Shown here piece after piece: positions 16,763 through 24,522 of a DNA stretch of 64,000 bases. Position numbers and translations under genes: made by a program. The stretch's first letter is position 1. The number at the start of each line of letters is the position of its first letter. Source of the stretch: Leptolinea sp964397625 (lineage in GTDB: Bacteria > Chloroflexota > Anaerolineae > Anaerolineales > Anaerolineaceae); assembly GCA_964397625.1 (NCBI GenBank), contig CAYNJT010000010.1, positions 1 to 64,000 of the forward strand, in the 5' to 3' direction. The notes beneath the pieces are model-generated. The model worked only from the letters and a program-made list of their open reading frames with translations, had not been told where the DNA came from and made no database searches.

Positions 16763-18361
16763 ATTATCAAGCGCTGGTTAAGAGCTTTACTATCTTTCGT
16801 TGCCGTTCTATTAGCGGCTTTCCAACTGGTCGGCTGCGCTGTTGAACCCACCCGCACGACATTAATTCCGGTGGTCATCAAAGCTGATGGTAAAGACCTG
16901 ACTGTGGATATCCCTCCCGGTTCAAGCGTGCAAACCGCGTTAGACAAAGCCGGAATCACCCTGGACCCGCTTGACAGAGTGAATCCATCTGCGGGAACCG
17001 CTCTGGCGGAAGTAACTTTAATCAAAGTTACCCGAGTGCGAGAAGAATTTGACACCCGCGATATTACCATCGCCTTTGAGCATCAAACAGTGCGCAATGA
17101 AGCTCTGCCCGAAGGGCAGACAATGTTGATCCAACCCGGCGAGAATGGCCAGCGCCAGGACACCTACCGCAAAGTATTTGAAGATGACCAACAGACTGCA
17201 GAGACCCTCTTCAAATCGCAGGTGATTAAGGAAGCCCGCCCTGAGATTGTAATGATCGGCGTGCGCGCGCCTTTCAGTTCAGTTTCCATCCAGGGACGCA
17301 TCGTCTACTTATCCTCAGGCAATATCTGGATCATGGAAGGCGCCACCGGCAACCGCCGCCTGGTGGTCACCACGGCAGACGCCGATGGTCATGTGCTTAG
17401 CCTGTCTAATGACGGTAAGTGGGTGCTTTTCACCCGCAAGATTAAAGACAGCGAACCGAATATCATCAACTCCCTCTGGCTGGCCCGCACAGATTTGAAA
17501 ACAGAAACTCTGGTTGATCTACATGTTAACAATGTGATCAACGCGGCGGGATTCATCCCAGGCAAGGATGTCACCTTTACCTATTCCACCGTGGAATCAA
17601 GAACCACCGCTCCAGGCTGGCAATCTAACAACGACTTGCAATTGCTTCGCATCGATGACTCTGGTCAGATCATTGGCGGCAAGGAAATTGTCGGGGTTAA
17701 TTCTGGTGGTGTCTTCGGCTGGTGGGGCACGCGCTACGTCTGGTCGCAAGATGGGGAGCGGTTGGCTTACGCCCGCCCCGATTCCATCGGTCTGGTCGAC
17801 CCGGATAACGGTGAAACCACGGAACTGATGCGCATCACACCTCTGCAAACTCGCGGAGACTGGGCCTGGGTACCGGCCATCGGCTGGTCACCAGATCACC
17901 GCACATTGTTTTTCACCAACCACAATCAAGACCCTGCCGCGTCAACCCCCGAACAGTCTCAGCGTTTCAACATTTCCGCGCTGGTTCCCCGCCAGGGGTT
18001 GGCGCTCGAAGTTGTTCCCGAGACCGGCATGTTTGCTTATCCTTCGCCTTCCCCCTGGTTGGATCAGGCCAATTACCTGGTAGCCTACCTTCAGGCGGCT
18101 TTTCCCGGCCAGAGCGAAACCAGCCGAACCAGACTGATGATCATGGATCGGGATGGATCCAACCGGCGACAGGTTTTTCCATCCGAAGGGTCTCAGCCCA
18201 TGGATCCGCAGCAGGTGATCTGGTCTCCACCGGCGGAGGATAACCTTCCGCAGCGGATCGCCCTTTTGTATCAGGGAAATATCTGGTTTGTAGACCCGAA
18301 TACCGGACAATCTCAGCAAATAACCGGAGATGGTCTGGTCAGTATGCTCGCCTGGCGATAA
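16763..18361 (+). CDS. Lipoprotein with DUF348/G5-like domains and TolB-like beta-propeller; rare ATT/ATC start
   Basis: A secreted lipoprotein whose N-terminus would be missed if only ATG/GTG/TTG starts were allowed. Upstream of the first GTG (16871) the same frame encodes KRWLRALLSF, then a hydrophobic stretch and the lipobox LVGC, an obvious lipoprotein signal. The frame from the preceding stop (16715) to 16871 holds no ATG, GTG or TTG; the ATT at 16763 (or ATC at 16760 or 16766) follows the GGGGGAG site at 16748-16754 by suitable spacing. The mature protein has a DUF348-like segment, a G5-like segment ending near residue 155, and about 370 residues of propeller repeats such as WSQDGERLAYARP. 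G5 domains are linked to cell-wall binding. An assembly error replacing an ATG is the alternative. Confidence 0.78.
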   Translation: MIKRWLRALLSFVAVLLAAFQLVGCAVEPTRTTLIPVVIKADGKDLTVDIPPGSSVQTALDKAGITLDPLDRVNPSAGTALAEVTLIKVTRVREEFDTRDITIAFEHQTVRNEALPEGQTMLIQPGENGQRQDTYRKVFEDDQQTAETLFKSQVIKEARPEIVMIGVRAPFSSVSIQGRIVYLSSGNIWIMEGATGNRRLVVTTADADGHVLSLSNDGKWVLFTRKIKDSEPNIINSLWLARTDLKTETLVDLHVNNVINAAGFIPGKDVTFTYSTVESRTTAPGWQSNNDLQLLRIDDSGQIIGGKEIVGVNSGGVFGWWGTRYVWSQDGERLAYARPDSIGLVDPDNGETTELMRITPLQTRGDWAWVPAIGWSPDHRTLFFTNHNQDPAASTPEQSQRFNISALVPRQGLALEVVPETGMFAYPSPSPWLDQANYLVAYLQAAFPGQSETSRTRLMIMDRDGSNRRQVFPSEGSQPMDPQQVIWSPPAEDNLPQRIALLYQGNIWFVDPNTGQSQQITGDGLVSMLAWR

Positions 18362-18385
18362 AATCGTACCCCGAGAAGAGGAACT

Positions 18386-19345
18386 ATGAGAATTCTAATC
18401 ACTGGAGCCGCAGGTTTTTTAGGATCACATCTTTGTGACCGCCTGCTATTGGAAGGTCACGAAGTCATCGGTATGGACAATTTCATCACCGGCAATCAGG
18501 AGAACCTGGCGCATCTGGCCGGTCATCCGAATTTTACGTTTATCCGCCACGACGTGGCCAATTTCATCTTTGTGCCAGGAAAAGTGGACGCGGTGATGCA
18601 TTTTGCTTCTCCGGCCAGCCCAAATCCCAATTCCCCTTACGGGTATACCAATCTGCCCATTCAAACGATGAAAGCAGGTGCGCTGGGTACGCACAACACC
18701 CTGGGGGTCGCCCGCGCCCACCATGCCCGCTTCCTTCTGGCATCAACCAGCGAGATTTACGGCGACCCGGTTGAACATCCCCAGAAAGAAACTTACTGGG
18801 GTCATTGTGACCCGATCGGTGTGCGTTCCGTATACGATGAGGCCAAGCGCTTCGCCGAAGCGTTAACCATGGCCTATCACGGTGCACACGGAATTGACAC
18901 CCGCATCGTACGCATTTTTAACACCTACGGTCCGCGCATGCGTCTTGATGACGGCCGGGTGGTACCCAATTTCATCCAGCAGGCGTTGAAGAAAGAACCT
19001 CTCACCATTTATGGCGATGGCATGCAAACCCGCAGCTTCTGCTTCGTGGATGACCTGGTGGAAGGGATTTACCGGCTCTTGATGTCGGATGAACACTACC
19101 CGGTGAATATCGGTAATCCTGCTGAAACGACCATCCGCCAGTTCGCGGAAACTATCAACCGTATCACCGGAAATCCAGCAGGTATACAGATAAAAATGGA
19201 CCAGCGTCTGGGCGACGATCCCCAGAAACGCCAGCCAGATATCACCCGCGCGAGATCCATCCTAAAATGGGAACCCCAAACCCAGTTGGAAGAGGGCATC
19301 AACAAGACCATCCCATACTTTAAGGAGAAGTTAGGTTTTTCATGA
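18386..19345 (+). CDS. NAD-dependent epimerase/dehydratase, UDP-glucuronate decarboxylase-like
   Basis: Extended short-chain dehydrogenase acting on nucleotide sugars; closest by motif to UDP-glucuronate decarboxylase (UDP-xylose synthase). The NAD-binding GAAGFLGSH motif is at residues 7-15. The FASPASP segment, the STSEIYGDP segment and the catalytic YDEAK with preceding GVRSV are all typical of UXS-type enzymes, as is the NTYGPRMR segment. Length (319) is normal. A GAGGA site lies before the ATG. It overlaps the following GtrA-family gene by four bases, so the pair probably serves cell-surface glycan synthesis. Confidence 0.87.
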   Translation: MRILITGAAGFLGSHLCDRLLLEGHEVIGMDNFITGNQENLAHLAGHPNFTFIRHDVANFIFVPGKVDAVMHFASPASPNPNSPYGYTNLPIQTMKAGALGTHNTLGVARAHHARFLLASTSEIYGDPVEHPQKETYWGHCDPIGVRSVYDEAKRFAEALTMAYHGAHGIDTRIVRIFNTYGPRMRLDDGRVVPNFIQQALKKEPLTIYGDGMQTRSFCFVDDLVEGIYRLLMSDEHYPVNIGNPAETTIRQFAETINRITGNPAGIQIKMDQRLGDDPQKRQPDITRARSILKWEPQTQLEEGINKTIPYFKEKLGFS

Positions 19346-19794
19346 TTCTGAACAACACACAAGAGAGAACCCGATTTCTAAAATTTGCCGCTGTCGGCGC
19401 GTTCGGCGCGGTGATCGATTTCGGATTTTTTAATCTGTTCACAAGTCTGCTGGGCATTCCAGCTATTGTCTCCAGTGGGCTTTCTTTTATAATGGCTGTG
19501 GCCAGTAATTTTATTCTTAATCGGTATTGGACATACCCGGATTCCCGCAGTAAATCCATGAGACAGCAGGCAGTCCAATTTCTACTTGTCAGTCTGGTGG
19601 GTATGGGCATCCGGTTAATTCTTTTCGCCCTGCTGGAAGTTCCACTAATTAATTTCGCCGCGAAAATGCTCCCCAACATTGGTTTGACACCTACCTTCAT
19701 CGGCCACAATGTGACCCTGGCTTTTGCCATCCTTGTGGTGATGTTATGGAATTATTTTGCCAACCGGTACTGGACATACAACGACGTCAGTTGA
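19342..19794 (+). CDS. GtrA-family membrane protein
   Basis: Four-helix membrane protein of the GtrA family, whose members are thought to help move lipid-linked sugars across the membrane. The family hallmarks are visible in both halves: KFAAVGAFGAVIDFG near the N-terminus and the paired NRYWTYPD and NRYWTYND motifs at the ends of helices 2 and 4. Length (150) is typical. It is translationally coupled (ATGA) to the upstream nucleotide-sugar enzyme. Confidence 0.9.
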   Translation: MILNNTQERTRFLKFAAVGAFGAVIDFGFFNLFTSLLGIPAIVSSGLSFIMAVASNFILNRYWTYPDSRSKSMRQQAVQFLLVSLVGMGIRLILFALLEVPLINFAAKMLPNIGLTPTFIGHNVTLAFAILVVMLWNYFANRYWTYNDVS

Positions 19795-19839
19795 CCCTTT
19801 CGCAAACGATCATTAATTTTAGAAGCAACAGGTGATGGT

Positions 19840-20418
19840 ATGTCAGGCTTGAGGATCATCAGCGGCAGCGCCAGGGGGATGCGTATTCAAGCAGTACCAG
19901 GCGATACGACCCGCCCGGTTACGGATCGTGTCAAGGAGTCACTGTTCAATATCCTCGCCAGTGACGTGCGCGGCTCCACCTGGCTTGACCTGTTTGCTGG
20001 CACCGGCAGCATAGGAATTGAAGCCCTAAGCCGCGGTGCGGAGTATGTCCGGTTTAATGAGATGAACCGCCAGGCTATCCAGACTATTAATACCAATCTG
20101 GAAATCACCCGGTTGAAAGCCGGGGGGCAGGTCACTCAGGGTGACGCGTTCAATTTACTGCGTTCAACCCCCAACCGGGCATTTGACTACGTCTATATTG
20201 CTCCCCCGCAATACAAATCAATGTGGAGTGAAGCCCTTCAGATGTTGGACTCCAATCCGGGCTGGTTGAGTGAAGACGGCTGGGTAATCGTGCAGATCCA
20301 CCCCGTCGAGTGGGAAGACATTTCTCTGAATAATTTCGTTGAAATTGACCGTCGTAAGTACGGCAGTACTATGTTAATTTTCTACGAACGCAAATCTGCT
20401 GACGCGGAATCCAATTGA
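19840..20418 (+). CDS. rsmD: 16S rRNA (guanine-966-N2) methyltransferase RsmD-like
   Basis: SAM-dependent methyltransferase expected to methylate G966 of 16S rRNA. The N-terminal RIISGSARGMRI and TRPVTDRVKESLFNIL segments are diagnostic of RsmD, and the SAM-binding motif LDLFAGTGSIGIEALSRGA follows. The catalytic motif IV, normally DPPY, reads APPQY here (about residues 125-129), so the Asp that usually holds the target base is replaced by Ala with one extra residue. This may be a lineage variant that keeps activity or may change substrate. Length (192) is normal. Confidence 0.86.
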   Translation: MSGLRIISGSARGMRIQAVPGDTTRPVTDRVKESLFNILASDVRGSTWLDLFAGTGSIGIEALSRGAEYVRFNEMNRQAIQTINTNLEITRLKAGGQVTQGDAFNLLRSTPNRAFDYVYIAPPQYKSMWSEALQMLDSNPGWLSEDGWVIVQIHPVEWEDISLNNFVEIDRRKYGSTMLIFYERKSADAESN

Positions 20419-20427
20419 GGTTCTCTC

Positions 20428-20949
20428 TTAACGCGGATTAGTCACCAGACGGATTTGAAGTTTTCCCTCAGGTGAATAGGAATATTGACCGAACAGGGGT
20501 GGTTCATTTATTTTATGTGCCAGTATTCTTGGGATGAGCACTGGAAGGTCTTCCACCAGAGGTACAGAGACCATATCAAACTGGTGTACCCATTCCAGTG
20601 TGCCTTCTTTGGATGGGATCAGTTCGATGTTGGCAGTCTCGTCCAGGGCGCCTTTAAACACAAACATGCCAATTCCCGTGCGTTCTCCAGTGTCAATCGT
20701 AATGATCGCGCTCAAATACAGGGTAACATCGGTGATACCCGTTTCTTCCAACAGTTCCCGGTAGGCGGCAGAAAGGATATCCTCTCCTTGTTCCACATGC
20801 CCGCCAATTCCATTATACAAATTCGCCCAGAGTCGTTTGGTTGGCGCGCCCTTAATCATCAATACTTCGCGGCCTCGTGTGACAAAAATCAACACGCGCG
20901 GTATCAGGCAATACCTGTCATGAAACACTCCCTGGTCAGAAGCTGGCAA
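20428..20949 (-). CDS. Nudix hydrolase
   Basis: Hydrolyses a nucleoside diphosphate linked to another moiety; the substrate cannot be told from sequence. The Nudix box is complete, beginning GHVEQGED and ending RELLEETGI, matching Gx5Ex7REUxEExGU. The segment APTKRLWANLYNGIGGH before the box suggests the 8-oxo-dGTP/MutT-like group. Start choice is uncertain: an ATG at 21027 is in frame but would place a strong hairpin (20984-21010) inside the coding sequence, so the TTG at 20949, preceded by AGAAGGG, or the GTG at 20928 is more likely. It lies downstream of the phosphofructokinase on the same strand. Confidence 0.8.
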   Translation of the reverse strand: MPASDQGVFHDRYCLIPRVLIFVTRGREVLMIKGAPTKRLWANLYNGIGGHVEQGEDILSAAYRELLEETGITDVTLYLSAIITIDTGERTGIGMFVFKGALDETANIELIPSKEGTLEWVHQFDMVSVPLVEDLPVLIPRILAHKINEPPLFGQYSYSPEGKLQIRLVTNPR

Positions 20950-20983
20950 AGTCAACCATCCCTTCTTTTCTGATCGTGAAGCG

Positions 20984-21010
20984 CAAGGGCAGGTCTGCGA
21001 CCTGCCCTTG
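20984..21010. terminator. Strong hairpin between phosphofructokinase and Nudix genes
   Basis: An 11-bp perfect stem (CAAGGGCAGGT/ACCTGCCCTTG) with a CTGCG loop lies 80 bases after the phosphofructokinase stop on the minus strand. No T-run follows, so it may be an RNA-stabilising or attenuating hairpin instead of a full terminator. Confidence 0.5.
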
Positions 21011-21090
21011 GTGTAAATTCCAGGCAACTGTTTCGGCGATGCACTTTAGTCCAAACAGTGCGAAAAGTCCTTTTGCCAATGTGTGTTTAA

Positions 21091-22260
21091 TTAACTCAGG
21101 AACATTGGAACGCCCATAAAGTCTTTGACTCTCGGCCGATATGTCTCAATATCATAGAACGCGGGAACATCCACGGTCTTCTTCCCGGCCATGATCATAT
21201 CGATCGGCACGGTGGTATATTTGCCGCCGTGCAAGGCGGTCATCTTGCCAGTTTCATTGCGTTTGATCAACTGAACAGCCAGATTGCCAAAGGACATGGC
21301 CACCATGCGGTCCAATGAATCAGGCGCGCCGGAGCGCATCATGTAGGCAAGCTGTTGGTACATAATATCCTGGCCGGTGCGGGCTTTGATCTCTGCGGAG
21401 ACAATTTCGCCGATACCACCTAATTTGCGGTGACCATACGCGTCAGCTTCACCTTTTTCAATGATGTCACCACCTTCCATGATGGCGCCTTCTGAGATGG
21501 TGATCATGGCATAGTTGGAAGGATTGTTGCGTTTATCCTCAAGCAGGAAATCACACAGTTTGGCAATGTCAAATTTTACTTCTGGAATAAGAGCGCGGTC
21601 AACATACGCCAGGTAGGCAGCGATCAGACTGGTTTCGCCGGAATTGCGGCCAAACAGTTCGACCACACCGATGCGCTCGTGAGAACCAACAGAGGTGCGC
21701 ATGTTGGTGATCATATCTACACTGCGGGTAACGGCGGTGGAGAAACCGATGCAGTAATCTGTACCGAAGACATCATTGTCCATGGTCTTTGGGATAGCCA
21801 CACAGGGGTAGCCTTCCTTATGCAGGCGGGCGGAATAGCTGAGGGTGTCGTCGCCGCCAATGGTAACCAATGTGTCAATTGTCAGGTGATCCAGAACCTT
21901 GATCACGTGATCGGTGTAGTCCATCATTCCAGAATCATCCACCTTTTTTCCAAGGGTGGAAGTCTTCAAGAAATCGGGGATTTTGTTGGCTGATACTTTC
22001 TGAGGATTTGTGCGGGATGTGTGCAGGAACGTACCGCCAGTGCGGTCGATCGTGCGAACATCGTCTTTGTGCAATTCCCGAACATAATAATCATGGGTTG
22101 AGGGTTCATTTAGATTGTAATTTAACAACCCACCCCACCCGCGCCGTATACCCAGAACGCGATAACCCATTTCCAACGCGCCGATCACCACTGCCTTCAT
22201 ACAGGGGTTCAAGCCGGGCACATCACCACCGCCTGTTAAAATTCCGATGGTCTTTGTCAT
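21091..22260 (-). CDS. pfp: Phosphofructokinase, probably pyrophosphate-dependent
   Basis: Phosphorylates fructose-6-phosphate in glycolysis. The family segments TGGGDVPGLN, PKTMDNDV, MRTSVGSHERIGVVELFGRNSG and YQQLAYMMRSGAPDSLDR are present. Two positions that separate phosphoryl donors are informative: the motif GGDDT at residues 135-139 has Asp where ATP enzymes have Gly, and PKTMDND at 157-163 has Lys where ATP enzymes have Gly. Both are the established signature of PPi-dependent enzymes, so a reversible PPi reaction is inferred. Length is 389. The start codon is preceded by a strong GAGGAGG site. Confidence 0.9.
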   Translation of the reverse strand: MTKTIGILTGGGDVPGLNPCMKAVVIGALEMGYRVLGIRRGWGGLLNYNLNEPSTHDYYVRELHKDDVRTIDRTGGTFLHTSRTNPQKVSANKIPDFLKTSTLGKKVDDSGMMDYTDHVIKVLDHLTIDTLVTIGGDDTLSYSARLHKEGYPCVAIPKTMDNDVFGTDYCIGFSTAVTRSVDMITNMRTSVGSHERIGVVELFGRNSGETSLIAAYLAYVDRALIPEVKFDIAKLCDFLLEDKRNNPSNYAMITISEGAIMEGGDIIEKGEADAYGHRKLGGIGEIVSAEIKARTGQDIMYQQLAYMMRSGAPDSLDRMVAMSFGNLAVQLIKRNETGKMTALHGGKYTTVPIDMIMAGKKTVDVPAFYDIETYRPRVKDFMGVPMFLS

Positions 22261-22289
22261 TACTACCTCCTCAAGGATGAATTAAAAGT

Positions 22290-23387
22290 TCATTTAACCT
22301 GGGGTGTTTCAGGAATGGCGCCACCAGGTTCGATTGCAGGAATTTGGAATGAAACCGTACAGCCCTTTCCCGGTTGTGTTTCGATTTCAATCTCACCGCC
22401 AGCCAGTTGAATGCGTTGCTGCAGGATCTGCAAACCCCGTCCGGTAGATTGTTCGAGTTGAGACGTGTCGAAGCCTTTGCCGTTATCACGGACTATGACT
22501 CGCACGTGGGTGTCTTCGTAGATAACCTGTACATATATTTGCAGCTTTACCGGATAATCTTTGTTGTGTTCAACTGAATTGGCTAATAATTCCTGAACCG
22601 CCCTGAAAAGGAGTACATCCAGGTAACTTACCAGGCGTCGTTCGGCCCCTTTGTACTCAAACTTATATTCAATCCCGCTTTGTTCGGCAAATCCTTCAAA
22701 GAATCGTTTCAAAGTTGGCAGTAAACCAAGATCGTCCAACGTCATTGGACGCAACTCATAGATATATGTGCGTATCTTTTTAAATGTCATCGCGGCCGCG
22801 GCTTTTAAGTTTTCCAGTTCTATCTTTGCCTTCGCCGGGTCTACATCGATCAGATGATTGGCAATATCAGCCTGAATGATGAAATTCGATAGCACCTGTG
22901 CTGGACCGTCATGCATTTCATGGGCAATCTTGACGCGGTCATTTTCTATGGCATCCATCATCAGGGAAAGCGTTTCCGTGCCCGTTGATGTTTGTTGCTG
23001 TTTTACATCTTTTGTGATGGCTTTTTCGTTGAAAACAAATAACTGGATTTTTTCCAGGTAATTGATATACCGCTGCAAATGCGCCTGATCCGACTGGAGT
23101 TTATCCATCTGTCCGCGCATAACCAGAAGACGCTGCTGCGCGTCCAATGCTTCGGTGAAAATGAGCCGAATTTCTTCACGCGGGAGAGTTTCGATGCTGG
23201 TCTGAATCTGCTGCATTTTTCCGGTGACAGAAGCGTTACGCTGTGTCAGCCGGGTCAATTCTGTCTGGCTTTGTTCCAGCATCATACGAATCTCCGCCAT
23301 GGTGCGGCGGGATTGTTCAAGTTCGTTAGTGACTTCCTGTTGGAATTCAAGCCAGGGATCAGCGCCCTCGGCCTTCTTAATAGCCAT
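22290..23387 (-). CDS. DegS/NarX-type cytoplasmic sensor histidine kinase (orphan)
   Basis: Two-component histidine kinase of the HisKA_3 family. The 365-residue product has no membrane helix; residues 10-130 are a long coiled coil like the DegS sensor region, then the dimerisation domain with IAHEMHDGPAQ (the phospho-accepting His is His159) and an HATPase domain with ELLANSVEHN, DNGKGFD and GRGLQILQQRI. An AGGAGA site precedes the ATG. The expected LuxR/NarL-type response regulator is not next to it; the downstream neighbour, 29 bases away, is the phosphofructokinase gene. Confidence 0.9.
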   Translation of the reverse strand: MAIKKAEGADPWLEFQQEVTNELEQSRRTMAEIRMMLEQSQTELTRLTQRNASVTGKMQQIQTSIETLPREEIRLIFTEALDAQQRLLVMRGQMDKLQSDQAHLQRYINYLEKIQLFVFNEKAITKDVKQQQTSTGTETLSLMMDAIENDRVKIAHEMHDGPAQVLSNFIIQADIANHLIDVDPAKAKIELENLKAAAAMTFKKIRTYIYELRPMTLDDLGLLPTLKRFFEGFAEQSGIEYKFEYKGAERRLVSYLDVLLFRAVQELLANSVEHNKDYPVKLQIYVQVIYEDTHVRVIVRDNGKGFDTSQLEQSTGRGLQILQQRIQLAGGEIEIETQPGKGCTVSFQIPAIEPGGAIPETPQVK

Positions 23388-23488
23388 CTCGAATCTCCTG
23401 CTTCATTATTGCACTTTTATAGTTTTTTGAGGATATTCAAGGCACAGTTGGATAGTATAGCATAACCTTTTCGGAAATTTGATTATTT

Positions 23489-24376
23489 TTATTCCTTTTT
23501 TGTCAGAACATTTTCACTTTTTAGGATTAACCAGGATGCTGCCAATAACCCCAGCGTCAAAACTATGCGCATCCAGATTTCAGGTTGAATGAATGTGAAT
23601 ACGATCAGGGCGATCACGCATGATAGCCCCAGAATAAGCGGAGATATCCACTTCCTACGATTTATTACTAACCAGGCGGAAAATAAACCAAGCAGCAATA
23701 TAACAACCCAGATGCTGATCTCTAATGGTTCGTTGGGAGAGAGAACTGCCCTTCCCTCGGCGCGTTCACGAATCCCACGGATCATGCAATTTTCCATAAT
23801 GAAACCGCCGGCATTTACTAAGAATAAAGCCGCTTGAGGGAGTTGTTCCCCCTCCGATCGGATTTTCATGCGCAGAATCAACCGGGTGGAATTCGCGTCG
23901 ATTGATTTTAAGTACCACCCCCAGGTCCAATGTAATCCAAAGAAATTGTCAGTGGCAGCTAAAATATACTCATTGGGTTTGATCTCTTTCCACGCCAGCA
24001 TGTCTTTGATGATCTCATCACCAGGCAGGGGATTTTGAAATTCCGGTATGATGCGCGCGGCATTTTGATAAGATCCATCTCCGGCAATCAGGTTCTCAAT
24101 GAAAGTATAGGAATAGAATCCACCTTTGGATTGCCCAATCTGCGCGATCCACGGCCAAACCTTATCCACCGGTGCCCGTATGGTTTCCGCGTGAGTCCAT
24201 TGGACAACAGGATTGGGGATCATCTGATCCCCAGGATAAAAGGCTTTCACTTCGGTGTCTGTTGCCCCATATGTTGCTATCCATCCCGGAAGAACCGCCA
24301 CCGTTGAGGCCAGAAATACAGCCACAAGTACAAACCCCAGTAGAAATTTGAACCATTTTCTTTCAGTGATAGTCAT
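23489..24376 (-). CDS. SRPBCC-fold membrane protein
   Basis: Function unknown. The 295-residue product has one N-terminal membrane helix (about residues 8-30), an extracytoplasmic domain with the START/SRPBCC-like pattern ETIRAPVDKVWPWIAQIGQSKGGFYSYTFIENL, and three closely spaced helices at the C-terminus. SRPBCC folds bind hydrophobic ligands, so lipid or polyketide binding is possible but not shown. The start at 24376 has GGAG nine bases upstream; longer in-frame starts up to 24517 lack a ribosome-binding site and add a charged, unstructured N-terminus. Confidence 0.7.
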   Translation of the reverse strand: MTITERKWFKFLLGFVLVAVFLASTVAVLPGWIATYGATDTEVKAFYPGDQMIPNPVVQWTHAETIRAPVDKVWPWIAQIGQSKGGFYSYTFIENLIAGDGSYQNAARIIPEFQNPLPGDEIIKDMLAWKEIKPNEYILAATDNFFGLHWTWGWYLKSIDANSTRLILRMKIRSEGEQLPQAALFLVNAGGFIMENCMIRGIRERAEGRAVLSPNEPLEISIWVVILLLGLFSAWLVINRRKWISPLILGLSCVIALIVFTFIQPEIWMRIVLTLGLLAASWLILKSENVLTKKE

Positions 24377-24522
24377 CGTTTTTTTCTCCATTAAAAAGGG
24401 CCAGCGATTCTGACGGGTATTTTTTTTAAAGCTCCCGGTATTGAGGGAGTCCATTTTCATTTCTTTCGTTAATCGATCAGTAATTAGTGCGAAATTTCGC
24501 GAATTATACAATATCAACTATT

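Noticed and set aside
20485..20973. Plus-strand reading frame of 162 codons opposite the Nudix gene
   Set aside because: The opposite strand has a complete Nudix box; this frame has no motif.
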